NCBI GenBank assembly: GCA_009782025.1 | Contig: WQUQ01000104.1 | Span: 1-5,989 of the forward strand | Reading direction: 5' to 3' | Length of the DNA stretch: 5,989 nucleotides | Source: Desulfobulbus sp. | GTDB taxonomy: Bacteria; Pseudomonadota; Gammaproteobacteria; Burkholderiales; Rhodocyclaceae | Part shown: piece after piece, positions 1 to 5,946 of the stretch | Position numbering within the stretch: the stretch's first letter is position 1 | Layout: each line of letters begins with the position of its first letter | Position numbers and translations under genes: made by a program | The notes under the pieces: model-generated | Databases searched by the model: none | Seen by the model: the letters and a program-made list of their open reading frames with translations, nothing else | What the model was told of the DNA's origin: nothing

Positions 1-443
<443 letters not shown>

Positions 444-489
444 TTATGTATAACTCCTGAAAATTGTTGTGTGGTGATTGGGGCGGCGC

Positions 490-780
490 TTACTTCTGCA
501 CGACGCCCATGATGTCTTCTTCGCGCATGACCAGGATTTCCTCGCCATCGACCTTGACCGCTTGCCCTGCGTATTTGCCGAACAGCACGCGGTCGCCCTT
601 CTTGACGTCGGGTTCGATGCGCTTGCCGGCCTCGTCGCGCTTGCCCGGGCCGACGGCCAGGACTTCGCCCTGATCCGGCTTTTCGCCGGCGGAATCGGGA
701 ATGACGATGCCGGAAGCGGTGGTGCGCTCGGCTTCAACGCGCTTGACGATCACGCGGTCGTGCAAAGGACGAATATTCAT
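490..780 (-). CDS. groES: Co-chaperonin GroES (Hsp10)
   Basis: This is the 96-residue lid of the GroEL cage, acting as a heptamer in the cytoplasm. The protein starts [14 protein letters not shown]. It has the mobile loop at about residues 17-32 with the GIVIP motif (24-28) that contacts GroEL, the VLAVGPG strand (40-46), the [13 protein letters not shown] segment (60-72) and an EEDIMGVV ending. The length is normal for the family. The ORF stays open upstream of the ATG at 780, but the GroES family begins at MNIRPLHDR, and AGGAG at 794-790 lies 9 nt before that ATG. It is the first gene of the operon, followed by groEL after 46 bp. Transcription probably starts inside the CIRCE element, giving a leader of roughly 120 nt. 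Confidence 0.98.
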   Translation of the reverse strand: MNIRPLHDRVIVKRVEAERTTASGIVIPDSAGEKPDQGEVLAVGPGKRDEAGKRIEPDVKKGDRVLFGKYAGQAVKVDGEEILVMREEDIMGVVQK

Positions 781-884
781 ACAAATGGACTCCTGAACAA
801 TGAATAGAGAGTTGTGAAAACTGAAGCGACAAACTGAAAGGGATCGGGCCGGAGGCGGCGCCGAAGCCGGAGCGAGAACCGGTG
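781..884 (-). other. groESL 5' untranslated leader
   Basis: This stretch lies between the CIRCE operator and the groES start codon. It holds the groES Shine-Dalgarno AGGAG (794-790) and otherwise no gene or recognisable RNA element. The groES reading frame is open through it, but the family start at 780 excludes it from the protein. Confidence 0.6.
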
Positions 885-911
885 TTAGCACTCATCGCCG
901 ACGAGTGCTAA
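885..911 (-). promoter_or_regulatory. CIRCE operator (HrcA binding site) of groESL
   Basis: The sequence reads TTAGCACTC, nine bases, then GAGTGCTAA, which is a perfect 9-9-9 match to the CIRCE consensus with no mismatch in either arm. In known systems the HrcA repressor binds CIRCE and shuts groESL off at normal temperature; GroEL itself helps HrcA to fold. Here the element starts at the -10 box and covers the expected transcription start, so repressor binding would block initiation. It implies an hrcA gene elsewhere in the genome, which is not in this window. Confidence 0.97.
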
Positions 912-1084
912 TAATAGGGGCCGTCCGGGGCGATTTCAAGAGGCCGGATCACAATTTCGTCGCCGGCCTCGATCAAGGCGTCGCGCAACGCGAGATTCCA
1001 TTCCCGCCCAGCACTTGCCGCTTTGGCGGCGTGAAGTTCATCATGCGCGCCGCACACGACGCCGAGGGCTGTCCGCGCTACCAT
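908..1084 (-). CDS. Possible small protein of 58 residues, unknown
   Basis: A minus-strand ORF starts with ATG at 1084 and ends with TAG at 910-908, which lies inside the CIRCE arm. It is bounded upstream by an in-frame TGA. I do not recognise the protein. It reads like a soluble mixed alpha/beta sequence, with GREWNLALRDALIEAG followed by DEIVIRPLE, and its third codon positions are about two-thirds G or C. The groESL -35 and -10 boxes are encoded in its last codons, including the Tyr-Tyr-stop. Against it, no good Shine-Dalgarno precedes the ATG, and the start is only 8 bp from the divergent antiporter start. It may be a real small gene, the remnant of a larger one, or chance. Confidence 0.25.
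   Translation of the reverse strand: MVARTALGVVCGAHDELHAAKAASAGREWNLALRDALIEAGDEIVIRPLEIAPDGPYY
911..940 (-). promoter_or_regulatory. groESL promoter readable by sigma70 and sigma32
   Basis: On the minus strand TTGAAA (939-934) is followed after exactly 17 bp by TATTAT (916-911), a near-consensus sigma70 pair. The same bases read as a heat-shock promoter: CTTGAAA (940-934), a 13-bp spacer, then CCCCTATTA (920-912), close to the E. coli sigma32 consensus of CTTGAAA and CCCCATNT. The -10 box adjoins the CIRCE operator, so the start should fall near position 904. The sequence therefore suggests repression by HrcA combined with activation by sigma32. Which sigma factor is used is inference. Confidence 0.85.
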
Positions 1085-1092
1085 TGCTTTTC

Positions 1093-2850
1093 ATGCATAC
1101 CGTTGAAATCGTCCTGCTGGTACTGATGTTTGGCGCCGTGACCGGCATCGTCGCGCGCTATCTGCCGGCCGTTCCCCTACCCTTGATCCAGATCGCCATG
1201 GGCGCGCTGCTATCGTGGCCGCAGCAGGGCTTGCACATCGCGCTCGATCCCGAGCTGTTCTTGCTGTTGTTCATTCCGCCGCTGCTGTTTGCCGATGGCT
1301 GGCGCATTCCCAAGCGCGAATTCTTTGCGTTCTGGCGGCCCGTGTTGCGGCTGGCGCTGGGGCTGGTGTTATTCACGGTACTGGGGCTGGGCGTGCTGAT
1401 TCACTGGCTGATTCCGGCCATGCCGCTGCCGGTCGCTTTCGCGCTGGCCGCCGTGGTGTCGCCCACCGACGCCGTGGCGGTGTCGGCCATCACGCGCCAT
1501 CTGGGCATGCCGAACAAGACCATGAGCGTGCTCGAAGGCGAATCGCTGCTCAACGACGCCTCGGGTCTGGTGGCCCTCAAGTTCGCGGTCGCGGCGACGG
1601 TGACCGGCGCTTTCTCGTGGCAGGGCGCGGTGGTCAATTTTTTGTGGATCGCGCTGGCCGGGCTGGCCGTCGGCATCGTGCTCGGCTGGAGTTATGCGCG
1701 GCTGCGCGAGCAGGTGACGCGGCGGCTCGGCGACGTGGCGGCGACGCAGATGGTGGTGCTGATGGTGCTGCTGCCCTTTGCCGCTTATCTGCTGGGCGAG
1801 AGCATTGGCGCATCCGGCATTCTGGCGGCGGTGGCGGCGGGCATCACGACCAATTTCGCCGATCTCGGACGCGGCGATTTCGTCAGCGAACGCCTGCAAT
1901 CGGAAAACACCTGGTCGATGATCGAATCGGCTTTCAACGGCGCGGTCTTTTTACTGCTCGGCTTGCAACTGCCTTCCATCGTCGTCACCACGCTGGAGGC
2001 CGACAAGGTGGATTTCTGGCAACTGGCTGCTCATGTGCTGATTCTCTCGACGGCCCTGCTGGCGCTGCGCTGGTTCTGGTTCGCGCTCGGTTTGCAGGGG
2101 CGGCATTTGCGCGTGCTCGTCAGCAGCCAGTTGGCGGGGCATTCCGCGCCCGATCAAACGGCCCGCCAGCGCCGTGTGGCCTGGCTCATCAGCGGCATCG
2201 GCGCCCTGGCCGGCATCCGCGGCGCCGTCACGCTGGCCGGCGCGCTGTCCGTCCCGCTGCTGGCGCGCGGCGGGCATCCTTTCCCCGAGCGGGATCTGCT
2301 GATTTTTCTCGCCGCCGGCACGATTCTGTTCACGCTGATCGCCGGCAGCGTTGGCCTGCCGATCCTGCTCAAGCGCCTGCCGCAAGCGCCTGAGCCGCCC
2401 GGCGAGCGCGAAGAACGGCTGGCGCGGCTGGTCGCCTGCCGCGCCGCCATCGCCGGCATGACGCTCGGCGAGGCGGAGCGCGCCGGCGCCGACCCGCAAT
2501 GGCTGGCGCAATACCACGAAGCCGAAGGCCGCCTGCTCCAGGATTACCGCAAACGCATCGACCTGCTCGACGATGGCGATGTCATCACGACGCCCGAGGC
2601 CGAGGCGCAGTTGCCCGAAATCCTGCGCCAGCGCCGCCAGCGTTATATCGTGCAACTGGAATTGCATTTGCAGTGTTTGCACACCGAGCGCACGGCGATC
2701 TATGCCGAACGCCACGCCGGCCGCATCAATGACGAGGCGTTGCGCCGTCTGGTCAGCGAAATCGATCTGGCGGAAGTTTCCCTGCAACGACGACTGACCG
2801 TGGCCCGGCGCACGCTGGCGAAAATGCCGCCCCCGCCAGCGAGTGGATAA
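1093..2850 (+). CDS. yjcE: Na+/H+ antiporter, CPA1 family, YjcE-like
   Basis: This is a 585-residue inner-membrane cation/proton antiporter, expected to exchange Na+ or K+ for H+ in pH and salt homeostasis. The N-terminal two-thirds (to about residue 427) is strongly hydrophobic with many membrane segments. Family signatures are FIPPLLFADGW (60-70), SPTDAVAV with Asp126, GESLLNDASG with the Asn154-Asp155 ion-binding pair, GESIGASGILAAVAAG, and GIRGAVTLAG around Arg376. The segments PLPLIQIAMGALLSW and DPELFLLLFIPPLLFADGW closely match E. coli YjcE as I recall it. The last ~155 residues form a charged, helical cytoplasmic tail, also as in YjcE. The frame is open to 1015, but ATG 1093 begins right before the first membrane helix as in relatives. 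No convincing Shine-Dalgarno precedes it, so the start is less certain than the identity. The stop TAA (2848-2850) is also the left target duplication of a mobile element. Confidence 0.9.
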   Translation: MHTVEIVLLVLMFGAVTGIVARYLPAVPLPLIQIAMGALLSWPQQGLHIALDPELFLLLFIPPLLFADGWRIPKREFFAFWRPVLRLALGLVLFTVLGLGVLIHWLIPAMPLPVAFALAAVVSPTDAVAVSAITRHLGMPNKTMSVLEGESLLNDASGLVALKFAVAATVTGAFSWQGAVVNFLWIALAGLAVGIVLGWSYARLREQVTRRLGDVAATQMVVLMVLLPFAAYLLGESIGASGILAAVAAGITTNFADLGRGDFVSERLQSENTWSMIESAFNGAVFLLLGLQLPSIVVTTLEADKVDFWQLAAHVLILSTALLALRWFWFALGLQGRHLRVLVSSQLAGHSAPDQTARQRRVAWLISGIGALAGIRGAVTLAGALSVPLLARGGHPFPERDLLIFLAAGTILFTLIAGSVGLPILLKRLPQAPEPPGEREERLARLVACRAAIAGMTLGEAERAGADPQWLAQYHEAEGRLLQDYRKRIDLLDDGDVITTPEAEAQLPEILRQRRQRYIVQLELHLQCLHTERTAIYAERHAGRINDEALRRLVSEIDLAEVSLQRRLTVARRTLAKMPPPPASG

Positions 2851-2952
2851 TTCCATTTTTAAATCGGCCGAGTACGCGAAGGCGAAGCGAGAGACAGTGC
2901 GGTTGCACGGCAAGCGAAGCCGACAAAGTGATCGGTTGATTTGGAAATGGAA
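2851..2952 (+). mobile_element. MITE-like inverted-repeat element, copy 1
   Basis: This is a 102-bp element with 15-bp terminal inverted repeats: TTCCATTTTTAAATC at 2851-2865 against GATTTGGAAATGGAA at 2938-2952, 13 of 15 paired, with weaker pairing continuing inward. It is flanked by TAA on both sides (2848-2850 and 2953-2955), which reads as a 3-bp target-site duplication. A second copy lies at 5002-5103 with four differences. A short internal hairpin (2900-2916) has one mismatch here. It encodes no transposase, so any movement would need one acting in trans. It fills nearly all of the gap between the antiporter and ubiA; without it the TAA stop would sit directly before the ubiA GGGAGG ribosome site. 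Confidence 0.88.
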
Positions 2953-2955
2953 TAA

Positions 2956-2961
2956 GGGAGG
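2956..2961 (+). promoter_or_regulatory. Ribosome binding site of ubiA, deciding the start
   Basis: GGGAGG precedes two tandem ATG codons at 2964 and 2967. The spacing is 2 nt to the first and 5 nt to the second. The second is the better placed start, so ubiA is given from 2967. The site begins directly after the right-hand TAA duplication of the mobile element, so it was left intact by the insertion. Confidence 0.75.
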
Positions 2962-2966
2962 ACATG

Positions 2967-3848
2967 ATGGACTGGCGAACGGTCAAGGAAAAAGCCGATC
3001 TCTACGAAAAACTGATGCGCCTGGATAAACCCATCGGCATTTTGCTGCTGGTGTGGCCGACCCTGTGGGCGCTCTGGCTGTCGGCCGATGGCCGGCCGGA
3101 ATGGCCGGTGCTGATGGTGTTCCTGCTCGGCACGGTATTGATGCGCTCGGCCGGCTGCGTCATCAACGATTACGCCGACCGCGACTTCGACCGTCACGTC
3201 AAACGCACCCGTGAGCGCCCGCTGACCGCCGGCCTGGTCAGCCCGCGCGAGGCGCTGATCCTGTTCGCCGTCCTTTGTCTGCTGGCTTTCTCGCTGGTGC
3301 TGGCGCTCGGCCGGCCGCTGGTCACCTGGCTGTCGCTGCCGGCGCTGTTCCTGGCCATCAGCTATCCCTTCACCAAGCGCTTTTTCGCCCTGCCGCAAGC
3401 CTACCTGGGCATCGCCTTCGGCTTCGGCATCCCGATGGCTTACGCCGCGCATCTCGGCACGGTGCCGGCCGAAGGCTGGTGGCTGCTGCTCGCCAACATG
3501 TTCTGGTCGCTCGCCTACGACACCGAGTACGCGATGGTCGACCGCGACGACGATGTGAAAATCGGCATCAAAACCTCGGCCATCACCTTCGGCCGTTTCG
3601 ACGTGGCGGCGGTGATGCTGTGTTACGCGGCGGTGCTGACGATCATCGCCGGTCTCGGCTGGAGCCTCCTGCGCGGCTGGCCGTTCTATGCCGGCCTGGC
3701 CGTCGCCGCCGGCATCATCGGCGTGCATTACACCTGGATTCGGGGGCGCGAGCGGATGGCTTGCTTCCGGGCTTTTCTGCACAACAACTGGGTCGGCGGG
3801 GCGATTTTCGCCGGAATTGCGCTGGATTATCTGATCGGCGGGCGTTGA
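2967..3848 (+). CDS. ubiA: 4-hydroxybenzoate polyprenyltransferase UbiA
   Basis: This is a 293-residue inner-membrane prenyltransferase that joins a polyprenyl chain to 4-hydroxybenzoate, the first membrane step of ubiquinone synthesis. Two Mg2+/diphosphate-binding motifs are present: NDYADRDFD (Asn67, Asp68, Asp71, Asp75) and [12 protein letters not shown] (Asp185, Asp192, Asp196). Family landmarks also seen are [19 protein letters not shown] near the N-terminus, [11 protein letters not shown] after the first motif, SYPFTKRF, and the [12 protein letters not shown] loop. The hydrophobic pattern fits about eight to nine membrane segments and the length is normal. An ATG three bases earlier is possible, but the GGGAGG spacing favours 2967. 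It follows the antiporter across the 102-bp mobile element and precedes ydiK by 34 bp, so it is probably co-transcribed with ydiK. No chorismate lyase (ubiC) gene is next to it here. Confidence 0.96.
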   Translation: MDWRTVKEKADLYEKLMRLDKPIGILLLVWPTLWALWLSADGRPEWPVLMVFLLGTVLMRSAGCVINDYADRDFDRHVKRTRERPLTAGLVSPREALILFAVLCLLAFSLVLALGRPLVTWLSLPALFLAISYPFTKRFFALPQAYLGIAFGFGIPMAYAAHLGTVPAEGWWLLLANMFWSLAYDTEYAMVDRDDDVKIGIKTSAITFGRFDVAAVMLCYAAVLTIIAGLGWSLLRGWPFYAGLAVAAGIIGVHYTWIRGRERMACFRAFLHNNWVGGAIFAGIALDYLIGGR

Positions 3849-3882
3849 ACCCGCCCGCTCCGTTCCGTGATTCTGTGAAAGA

Positions 3883-5013
3883 ATGGCCGCCGACGCCCCG
3901 TTGCCACTGCCCATGATGAACGACATCCACCACGATCTGACCCAAAAAACCCTGGCCATCCTCTGTCTGCTTGGCCTGATCGGCCTGTCGCTGTGGGTGT
4001 TGCGCCCCTTTCTGGCGGCCACCGTGTGGGCGGCCATGATCGTCGTCGCCACCTGGCCCTTGCTGCGCTCGCTGGAAGCGCGCCTGGGCGGGCGGCGGAC
4101 GCCGGCGGTGGCGCTGATGTGTCTGGGCCTGTTGATCCTTCTGGTGCTGCCCCTGTGGCTGGCCATCGACACCATCATCGACCATGCCGATACGCTGACG
4201 GCAGTATTCCACCGCCTTGCCGAGGGCGGGCCGCCGGCGCCGCCGGACTGGCTGGCCGGCATCCCCGTGGTCGGCGAGCGGCTGGTCGGGCTATGGCAGC
4301 AGGTTGCTGCCGCCGGCGAGCCGGCCCTGGTCGCCAGGATCACGCCCCATGCCGCCGACGCCGGCAAATGGGCGTTGGCCAGGGTCGGCGGGCTGGGCGG
4401 CATGCTGGTGCAGTTTCTGCTGGTCATCGTTCTGTCGGCGCTGTTCTATAGCGGCGGCGAGAATGCGGCCCGGCTGCTGCGCCGTTTCGGCCGGCGGCTG
4501 GCCGGCGCGCGCGGCGAGGGCGCCATCGTCCTCGGCGGCCAGGCGATCCGCGCCGTGGCGCTTGGCGTCGGCGTCACCGCCCTGACCCAGACGGTGCTCG
4601 GCGGCATCGGCCTGGCCGTGGCCGGCGTGCCGTTCGCCGCCCTGCTCTCGGCGCTCATGCTGCTCTTCTGCATCGCCCAGATCGGGCCGGGCCTGATCCT
4701 CTTTCCGGCGGTGGCCTGGATGTACTGGAACGGCGACGGCGGCTGGGCGACGGCCCTGCTGGTGTGGAGCCTGATCGTCGTCATGCTCGACAACGTGCTG
4801 CGCCCGATCCTGATCCGCAAGGGCGCCGACCTGCCGCTGCTGCTGATTTTCGCCGGCGTCATCGGCGGCCTGCTTGGCTTCGGCCTGGTCGGGATTTTCA
4901 TCGGGCCGGTGGCCCTGGCCGTCACCTGGACGCTGACCCTGGCCTGGATCGAGGATGCCCTCGGCAAGGATGAGGATGCCGGGGCGCCCAATCAATCATC
5001 ATTCCATTTTTAA
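3883..5013 (+). CDS. ydiK: YdiK-like permease, AI-2E transporter family (PF01594, UPF0118)
   Basis: This 376-residue inner-membrane protein belongs to the family of E. coli YdiK and TqsA. TqsA was linked to autoinducer-2 export and other members to cation/H+ exchange; the substrate here cannot be inferred. Conserved stretches are GEGAIVLGGQAIRAVALGVG (211-230), VLGGIGLAVAGVPFA (238-252), LDNVLRPILIRKGADLPL (302-319), AGVIGGLLGFGLVGIFIGP (324-342) and AWIEDAL near the end. They align well with YdiK as I recall it. An earlier pair of hydrophobic segments (residues 25-60 and 75-97) precedes a soluble loop. ATG 3883 has no good Shine-Dalgarno; ATG 3913 gives an N-terminus of YdiK-like length and may be the true start. 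The C-terminus is unusual: the last three residues (Phe-His-Phe) and the stop TAA come from mobile element copy 2, so the original tail was cut. Confidence 0.92.
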   Translation: MAADAPLPLPMMNDIHHDLTQKTLAILCLLGLIGLSLWVLRPFLAATVWAAMIVVATWPLLRSLEARLGGRRTPAVALMCLGLLILLVLPLWLAIDTIIDHADTLTAVFHRLAEGGPPAPPDWLAGIPVVGERLVGLWQQVAAAGEPALVARITPHAADAGKWALARVGGLGGMLVQFLLVIVLSALFYSGGENAARLLRRFGRRLAGARGEGAIVLGGQAIRAVALGVGVTALTQTVLGGIGLAVAGVPFAALLSALMLLFCIAQIGPGLILFPAVAWMYWNGDGGWATALLVWSLIVVMLDNVLRPILIRKGADLPLLLIFAGVIGGLLGFGLVGIFIGPVALAVTWTLTLAWIEDALGKDEDAGAPNQSSFHF

Positions 5014-5103
5014 ATCAGCCGAGGACGCGAAGGCGAAGCGAGAGACAGTGCGCTTGCACGGCAAGCGAAGCCGACAAAGTCATCGGTTGATTTGGAAATG
5101 GAA
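5002..5103 (+). mobile_element. MITE-like inverted-repeat element, copy 2
   Basis: This is a second 102-bp copy in the same orientation as the one at 2851-2952, with four substitutions (about 96% identical). The terminal repeats lie at 5002-5016 and 5089-5103. It is flanked by TCA at 4999-5001 and 5104-5106, a 3-bp duplication different from that of copy 1, which argues for independent insertion rather than a longer shared duplication. The internal hairpin CGCTTGC-ACG-GCAAGCG (5051-5067) is perfectly paired. The element separates the convergent ydiK and methyltransferase genes: it supplies the ydiK stop at 5011-5013, and its right-hand TCA is the methyltransferase TGA stop on the other strand. 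Confidence 0.88.
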
Positions 5104-5697
5104 TCAGACGCGGCGCAGCCGGATCAGGCGGAACCAGCCGCCGCCCAGGGCCGGCCGGTCGTCCTCGCAGACGAATTGCGGCGCGCTCGCCAGGACATCC
5201 TCGAAGATGACATCGAGGCGGGTCGCCACGCGGCGGGCAAGGGGATTGAGCCAGCGCCGCAGTAGCGCCGGCTGATCGCGGCGCAGGAATTTATCGAAGA
5301 TGATGACCGTTCCGCCCGGGCGAACGACGCGGGCGATCTCACTCAGGCAGCGCTCCGGCTGCGGCACCACGGCCAGAATCAGGTGCAGCGCCGCGGCATC
5401 GAAAGTGGCCTCGGCGAAAGGCAGGCGCTGGGCGTCGCCCTGCACCGGCGCGAAATCCAGCCCGTCGGCGCGCGGCAAGGCGCGGCGCAGCATCGAGCGG
5501 TTGAAATCGAGGCCAATGTAGCGCCGCGTCGGCGGCAGGTGCGGCAAATCGAGACCGGTGCCGACGCCGGCCAGCAACACCCGGCCGCCGTCGCCGGGCA
5601 GAGCGGCCAGACTGCGCCGCCGCGCCGCCCGCGTCGCCCGTTGCAGCGCCGCATCGTAAAACGGGGCAAGCAGCGTGTAACTGGCGTGCAGACTCAA
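5104..5697 (-). CDS. Class I SAM-dependent methyltransferase, substrate unknown
   Basis: This 197-residue, probably soluble, enzyme has a UbiE/Methyltransf_11-like Rossmann fold. The SAM-binding motif I is VLLAGVGTGLDL (residues 40-51). The acidic end of strand 2 is YIGLDFN with Asp64, followed by GDAQRLPF (87-94) and the FDAAALHLILAVV strand (99-111). The post-motif is RVVRPGGTVIIFD (123-135). YTLLAPFYD near the N-terminus is typical of UbiE-like and phosphatidylethanolamine N-methyltransferase-like proteins, but nothing shows which molecule is methylated. The start is TTG at 5697, supported by GAGGTG (5708-5703) five bases upstream; no ATG extends the frame. It converges on ydiK, and its TGA stop (5106-5104) coincides with the right target duplication of mobile element copy 2. 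Being near ubiA suggests, but does not show, a role in quinone methylation. Confidence 0.88.
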   Translation of the reverse strand: MSLHASYTLLAPFYDAALQRATRAARRRSLAALPGDGGRVLLAGVGTGLDLPHLPPTRRYIGLDFNRSMLRRALPRADGLDFAPVQGDAQRLPFAEATFDAAALHLILAVVPQPERCLSEIARVVRPGGTVIIFDKFLRRDQPALLRRWLNPLARRVATRLDVIFEDVLASAPQFVCEDDRPALGGGWFRLIRLRRV

Positions 5698-5851
5698 CCG
5701 GCCACCTCGTTGCCAGAATGAAAACGGGCCAGCAAGCGGTTTCTATTCATGCCCTATCCGATCCTGTCCAGCCTGCGACAAATAGCAAAGCCGCCCGGTT
5801 TACGGTTATTTTGCCGACGCAAAAGGGATGAGCATTTTAGAGCGGTTTCTG
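5698..5851. other. Intergenic stretch without a convincing gene
   Basis: This is the region upstream of the methyltransferase and should hold its promoter, but I see no clear -35/-10 pair. Base composition is more AT-rich than the genes. Only short frames occur: 18 codons on the minus strand (5750-5694) and 37 codons on the plus strand (5719-5832), the latter without G/C preference at third positions. AGCGGTTTCT occurs twice (5735-5744 and 5841-5850). Confidence 0.5.
5703..5708 (-). promoter_or_regulatory. Ribosome binding site of the methyltransferase
   Basis: On the minus strand GAGGTG ends five bases before the TTG at 5697-5695. This spacing supports the unusual TTG start codon. Confidence 0.6.
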
Positions 5852-5889
5852 CTTGAATGATTACATCAAATTTCCAGCGCTGTTAGCCC

Positions 5890-5913
5890 CCCTCCCCCGC
5901 AAGCAGGGGAGGG
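5890..5913. repeat. Hairpin 1 in the terminal palindrome
   Basis: CCCTCCCC (5890-5897) pairs perfectly with GGGGAGGG (5906-5913) around an 8-base loop. No T-run follows on either strand, so it is not a typical intrinsic terminator. Confidence 0.75.
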
Positions 5914-5922
5914 AACAAAGCC

Positions 5923-5946
5923 CCTTCCCCCGCCTGCGGGGGAAGG
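5923..5946. repeat. Hairpin 2 in the terminal palindrome
   Basis: CCTTCCCCCGC (5923-5933) pairs perfectly over 11 bases with GCGGGGGAAGG (5936-5946), leaving a 2-base tip. On the plus strand only GGTTGGG follows, so termination activity is doubtful. It resembles hairpin 1 in sequence, suggesting duplication of a hairpin unit. Confidence 0.75.

Noticed and set aside
905..1126. A 73-codon plus-strand frame before the antiporter
   Set aside because: It is the exact antisense codon register of the minus-strand 58-codon frame, overlaps the CIRCE and the antiporter start, and has no ribosome site or recognisable protein.
1215..2393. A 392-codon plus-strand frame inside the antiporter gene
   Set aside because: It is Arg/Ala/Gly-rich, a frame shadow of the antiporter, which has clear family motifs in its own frame.
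1951..2913. A 320-codon minus-strand frame across the antiporter 3' half
   Set aside because: It is antisense to a clear gene, Gln/Arg-rich and unrecognised. Its N-terminal part comes from mobile element copy 1, so the open frame is a by-product.
2859..4427. A 522-codon open frame on the minus strand across ubiA and ydiK
   Set aside because: It runs antisense to two confidently identified genes, its translation is low-complexity (Gln, Arg, His, Pro, Ala) and matches no family. It is a typical shadow in GC-rich DNA.
5002..5103. Mobile element copy 2 as a bidirectional intrinsic terminator between convergent genes
   Set aside because: Its ends can pair, but the stem is AT-rich at the base and no T-run follows. 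The target duplications explain it better as an insertion; some terminator effect is possible but not shown.
5719..5832. A 37-codon plus-strand frame downstream of the methyltransferase start region
   Set aside because: It is short, has no ribosome binding site, shows about half G/C at third positions unlike the surrounding genes, and matches nothing I recognise.
5890..5946. The two terminal hairpins as a CRISPR array or intrinsic terminator
   Set aside because: There are only two related hairpins, with no regular spacer pattern and no T-run; the palindromic outer arms fit a dispersed repeat better.
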